Positions 61,369 through 64,000 of a stretch of 64,000 nucleotides of DNA are shown here, one piece after another; positions within the stretch are counted from its first letter, which is position 1; every line of letters starts with the position of its first letter. The translations under genes were made by a program, and so were the position numbers. This DNA comes from an uncultured bacterium. Its GTDB lineage: Bacteria > Planctomycetota > UBA8108 > UBA1146. The stretch spans positions 1 to 64,000 of the forward strand of contig CAJXMG010000013.1 in the NCBI GenBank assembly GCA_913056395.1. The letters are read 5' to 3'. The notes beneath the pieces are model-generated. The model saw nothing but the letters and a program-made list of their open reading frames with translations, was not told the origin of the DNA and searched no databases.

Positions 61369-64000
61369 ATGCACTGGATCCTCATCATGCTTCTCGGTAT
61401 CGGTTCCCTGGCTCAGGAATCAGACTCACCGGTCGACCCCGTGGGTGGGGATGGTCCCAAGGGAAGCCTGAAGTTTCAGATCACGGATACCAATGATGAC
61501 CCTGTGCCATCGAGACTGACGTTCCGCAAACAGGATGGAAGTCGGCAAAAGTTTTTCAGTGAAACTCAGGTGCTTCCGGAAGATCTCGCGATTCGCGACG
61601 ACGTGATTTGCACCCTCTCGGGGACAGGTCACATCACTCTGCCAGTCGGAACCTGGGTGATTTATGCCAGCCGCGGTCCCGAGTGGGGAATCGATCGCCA
61701 GGAAGTTTCCATTGCCGAAGGTGCCGTGACGGAAGCCTCTTTTCAATTAGAGCATCAGATCGACTCCAGTGGTTGGGCGGCTGCCGACTATCACTTGCAT
61801 ACCCTGACCTACTCGGGGCATGGCGACAGCAATATGACAGAACGGATCATCAGCATCGCCAGTGAAGCTCTCGAGGTTGGAATCGCCACTGATCACAATC
61901 ATCACACCGACTACAACCCGACCATCGAGAAACTGTCCGCGGGAGATCACTTTCAGGGTGTCGTCGGTAACGAGATCTCGGTCCCCCTCGGTCACTTCAA
62001 TGCCTTCCCCCTCGAGCCCTGGGGAGAAGTGGTCGACGTTCAATCCTCCAACGGTCCGCGCATGTTTCGTGCGGTCCGCAAGATGGGCACTGGAGGAGTC
62101 ACCCCTGTGATTCAGGTCAATCACCCCCGGTGGGAAGCGATCGATTACTTCCGAATCGCCGGTCTCGATCCCATCACCGGTGAATCCGCAGACACCGATT
62201 GGTCCATCGATTTTGACAGTGTCGAAATCTTCAATGAAAATCCGGGCTGGGGTTACTACGACGCCGAAACCAGTGACCGATTTGTCGGTACCAGTCGCCA
62301 CTCCGTTCTGGAGGATTGGCACCAGCTTCTCAATCGCGGTGCACGCATCACCGCGGTCGGAAACTCTGACAGTCACACCGTCAACGTCAACCTCGCCGGT
62401 TGGCCACGGAATTACTTTCCCGTTTCCAATGATCAGCCGGGTCAAATTCCGGTGAAAGAAATCTGTGACACCGTCAAGAATGGTCAGGTCTTTACCACTT
62501 ACGGCCCTTTCATCAAATTTTCCGTCAATGGCAAGGGCATGGGTGAAACCGTACAGGCAGAGAGGGCCGCAGTTCGCCTCAAGGTGGAGGTCCACGCGGC
62601 AGACTGGATCGACGTTGATCGGGTTCTCGTCATCGTTGACGGTGATGTGGTCGAAACGATTCCGGTCCCGGACTCCCGGGAAATCGTGAGGCTGATCGAT
62701 GAGCGCAAGATTCCGGTTCGCACCGACGGCTGGATCGCTGTTCGGGTCGAAGGGGATGACAGCCTTGCACCCATCGTTCCCGACAAGGACCGCCCGATTC
62801 TTCCCATCGCCATGACCAATCCGGTCTACGTCGACGTCGATGGAGATGGTCGTGTCACGGCCCCCGTCGAAGTCGCGCGCAATTGGCTGGAAAAGTTCTC
62901 GGGAAATGAGATCGAACTGCATGCGGAATGGCAGGCACGTCAGCCTCACCAGCGGGTCTCGATGCTCCATGCCTGTGATCAGGATTCTGAAACCGTCCGC
63001 ACACTGTTGCTTTGGGGACTGCAGGATCCTTCTCGCCTCGTCTGGCTTGCCGCTGCCAGAACCACCGAGTTGCTGGAGATTCGCAATGATTCCGCACTGA
63101 CCCGGGAGTTGGTCTATCGCTTTGAATCCCCCGGTCTGGATGCGTGGGCTCTCTCTGTCCTGTTGAGGGCGATGCCCCCTGAAGAAAGTGGTCCCAGGGT
63201 CGCTGAACTGTTGGGGAGCAAGGGCAAGGAAGCTCTCGGAATTCATACCCGTCAGATCCTCGCACTACTGCCGGGACAATTTGTGCGCAGGATGTTTGTC
63301 TCCGAACCCATTCCAGGTGGTGGTGAAGAAGGAATTCGTCGGGTGCTTTCGATGTCTGCAGAGGATCGCCCCACCCAAAGGGTGCTGCTCTCCACTGAGG
63401 AGGGGCAATTTGATCTGCGGCAATATGGCAAAGAGCGCGGGCGGTCCGATGATTGTGTCTTCGTTCTTCGCTGTACACTCATCAGTCCCACAGATCGTAC
63501 GGTCACTCTCGCTGCCGGTTCGGATGATGGCTGCCTCCTGCAGGTGAACGGCAACACCTTCGTTGAAGATTTCGCCGATCAGGGAGTGGATCCCCTCGAT
63601 CACCTGATTCAGGTACCGCTGAAACAGGGGACCAATGAGGTGCTCTTTCTCATCGCCAACGGCAGCGGTAAATCAGGAGCATCCCTGAGAATTCTCGATG
63701 ACGAAGTGGTGGTACAGTCCGCTGAGGGCAGCAAGCGTCCCCCCATCTCGCCTCGCCAGAGGGTTCTCTCTGATATGGCAGCTTTGCATGCCGCCGCAAC
63801 CCTCTATCGCCTGAATCAGGGTGACTGGCCGACGAGCGTCAGCGACCTGGTAGGAGCAAATCTGATCGGCAATCTCACCACTGACCCATGGGGTAATGAA
63901 TACAGAATTGTGGCGAGGGAGGAGAAGGTGGAAATTCTCTCACTCGGTGCCGATGGATCTGAGGGTGGTATCGGCATCGAGGCGGATATCCGCTACGCGC
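61369..64000 (+). CDS. PHP-domain (CehA/McbA-like) protein fused to a GspG-like pseudopilin domain, 3' end outside
   Basis: The frame is open from the ATG at 61369 (after AAAGGGATC) to the window end, at least 877 residues. A signal peptide (ILIMLLGIGSLAQ) and a beta domain (~25-130) precede a PHP-like metallohydrolase region: ADYHLHTLTYSGHG (~139), GIATDHNHHTDY and NSDSHTVNVNLAG as metal-binding His/Asp clusters, like CehA/McbA-type enzymes. A beta-sandwich part (~380-500), a helical repeat part (~510-640) and another beta domain (~660-790) follow. The end (~800-877) reads ALHAAATLYRLNQGDWPTS, TDPWGNEYRIV and LSLGADGSEGG, the globular C-terminal domain of GspG pseudopilins but without the N-terminal pilin helix. 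Substrate unknown, probably extracytoplasmic. Confidence 0.8.
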   Translation, partial: MHWILIMLLGIGSLAQESDSPVDPVGGDGPKGSLKFQITDTNDDPVPSRLTFRKQDGSRQKFFSETQVLPEDLAIRDDVICTLSGTGHITLPVGTWVIYASRGPEWGIDRQEVSIAEGAVTEASFQLEHQIDSSGWAAADYHLHTLTYSGHGDSNMTERIISIASEALEVGIATDHNHHTDYNPTIEKLSAGDHFQGVVGNEISVPLGHFNAFPLEPWGEVVDVQSSNGPRMFRAVRKMGTGGVTPVIQVNHPRWEAIDYFRIAGLDPITGESADTDWSIDFDSVEIFNENPGWGYYDAETSDRFVGTSRHSVLEDWHQLLNRGARITAVGNSDSHTVNVNLAGWPRNYFPVSNDQPGQIPVKEICDTVKNGQVFTTYGPFIKFSVNGKGMGETVQAERAAVRLKVEVHAADWIDVDRVLVIVDGDVVETIPVPDSREIVRLIDERKIPVRTDGWIAVRVEGDDSLAPIVPDKDRPILPIAMTNPVYVDVDGDGRVTAPVEVARNWLEKFSGNEIELHAEWQARQPHQRVSMLHACDQDSETVRTLLLWGLQDPSRLVWLAAARTTELLEIRNDSALTRELVYRFESPGLDAWALSVLLRAMPPEESGPRVAELLGSKGKEALGIHTRQILALLPGQFVRRMFVSEPIPGGGEEGIRRVLSMSAEDRPTQRVLLSTEEGQFDLRQYGKERGRSDDCVFVLRCTLISPTDRTVTLAAGSDDGCLLQVNGNTFVEDFADQGVDPLDHLIQVPLKQGTNEVLFLIANGSGKSGASLRILDDEVVVQSAEGSKRPPISPRQRVLSDMAALHAAATLYRLNQGDWPTSVSDLVGANLIGNLTTDPWGNEYRIVAREEKVEILSLGADGSEGGIGIEADIRYA

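Noticed and set aside
61747-63246. 499-residue open frame on the minus strand
   Set aside because: It lies opposite the PHP-domain gene, whose plus-strand reading has clear metal motifs and a signal peptide; the minus frame reads as antisense of Asp/Val-rich codons.

Overview
The window looks like chromosome of an uncultured, probably aquatic member of the Planctomycetota or a close relative. The pointers are a planctomycete-type cytochrome/DUF1549/DUF1553 protein coupled to a twin-arginine DUF1501 partner, three secreted proteins that end in Asp-rich dockerin-like repeats with a Cys-containing tail, an FG-GAP/ASPIC protein, a giant alpha-2-macroglobulin-like protein and a MoxR/DUF58/BatA-type operon. 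Taxonomy is inferred from gene content only.

Layout: 1-132 is the tail of a lysine-rich protein. 452-2542 is a secreted FG-GAP protein. 2645-13169 is a tryptophan-catabolic locus built as two converging arms. The plus arm holds an SDR protein, aminomuconate-semialdehyde dehydrogenase, a RidA-type deaminase and a carboxypeptidase-regulatory-like protein. The minus arm holds HAAO, ACMSD, kynureninase, kynurenine 3-monooxygenase, tryptophan 2,3-dioxygenase, kynurenine formamidase and a small unknown protein. Together they would take tryptophan through 3-hydroxyanthranilate to 2-aminomuconate and its deamination product. 13352-23713 carries the cytochrome/DUF1501 pair, two dockerin-tailed secreted proteins, a rhodanese-first MoeB/ThiF enzyme and two unknown proteins. 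23962-31989 is the macroglobulin-like giant. 31991-36324 holds a YtoQ-like protein and the MoxR-DUF58-BatA/VWA operon. 36491-42328 holds a DUF4097-like lipoprotein, an EboE-like protein, a kinase/pseudokinase/GNAT fusion and HflX.

42531-48607 is a complete phototrophy cassette: a proton-pump proteorhodopsin with Gln at the blue-tuning position, then crtE-crtI-crtB-crtY-blh in tightly overlapping order, which would make retinal from isoprenoid precursors. Upstream lie three perfect 10-bp tandem repeats and a dyad. A strong stem-loop separates the rhodopsin from the pigment genes. Converging on blh is a secreted thioredoxin-like gene whose frame runs through a TGA exactly at the first residue of a would-be CPPC motif, with a GC-rich hairpin just after it. 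I read it as a probable selenoprotein.

49849-64000 has two ECF-type sigma factors, an Aas-like three-domain protein (MFS, PlsC acyltransferase, acyl-ACP/CoA ligase) in line with a MazG-like protein and two LptF/LptG permeases, a CBS plus PLP gamma-enzyme pair for transsulfuration, a NagB-like protein and, running off the right edge, a PHP-domain protein fused to a pseudopilin GspG-like C-terminal domain. I saw no tRNA, rRNA, CRISPR array or insertion sequence.
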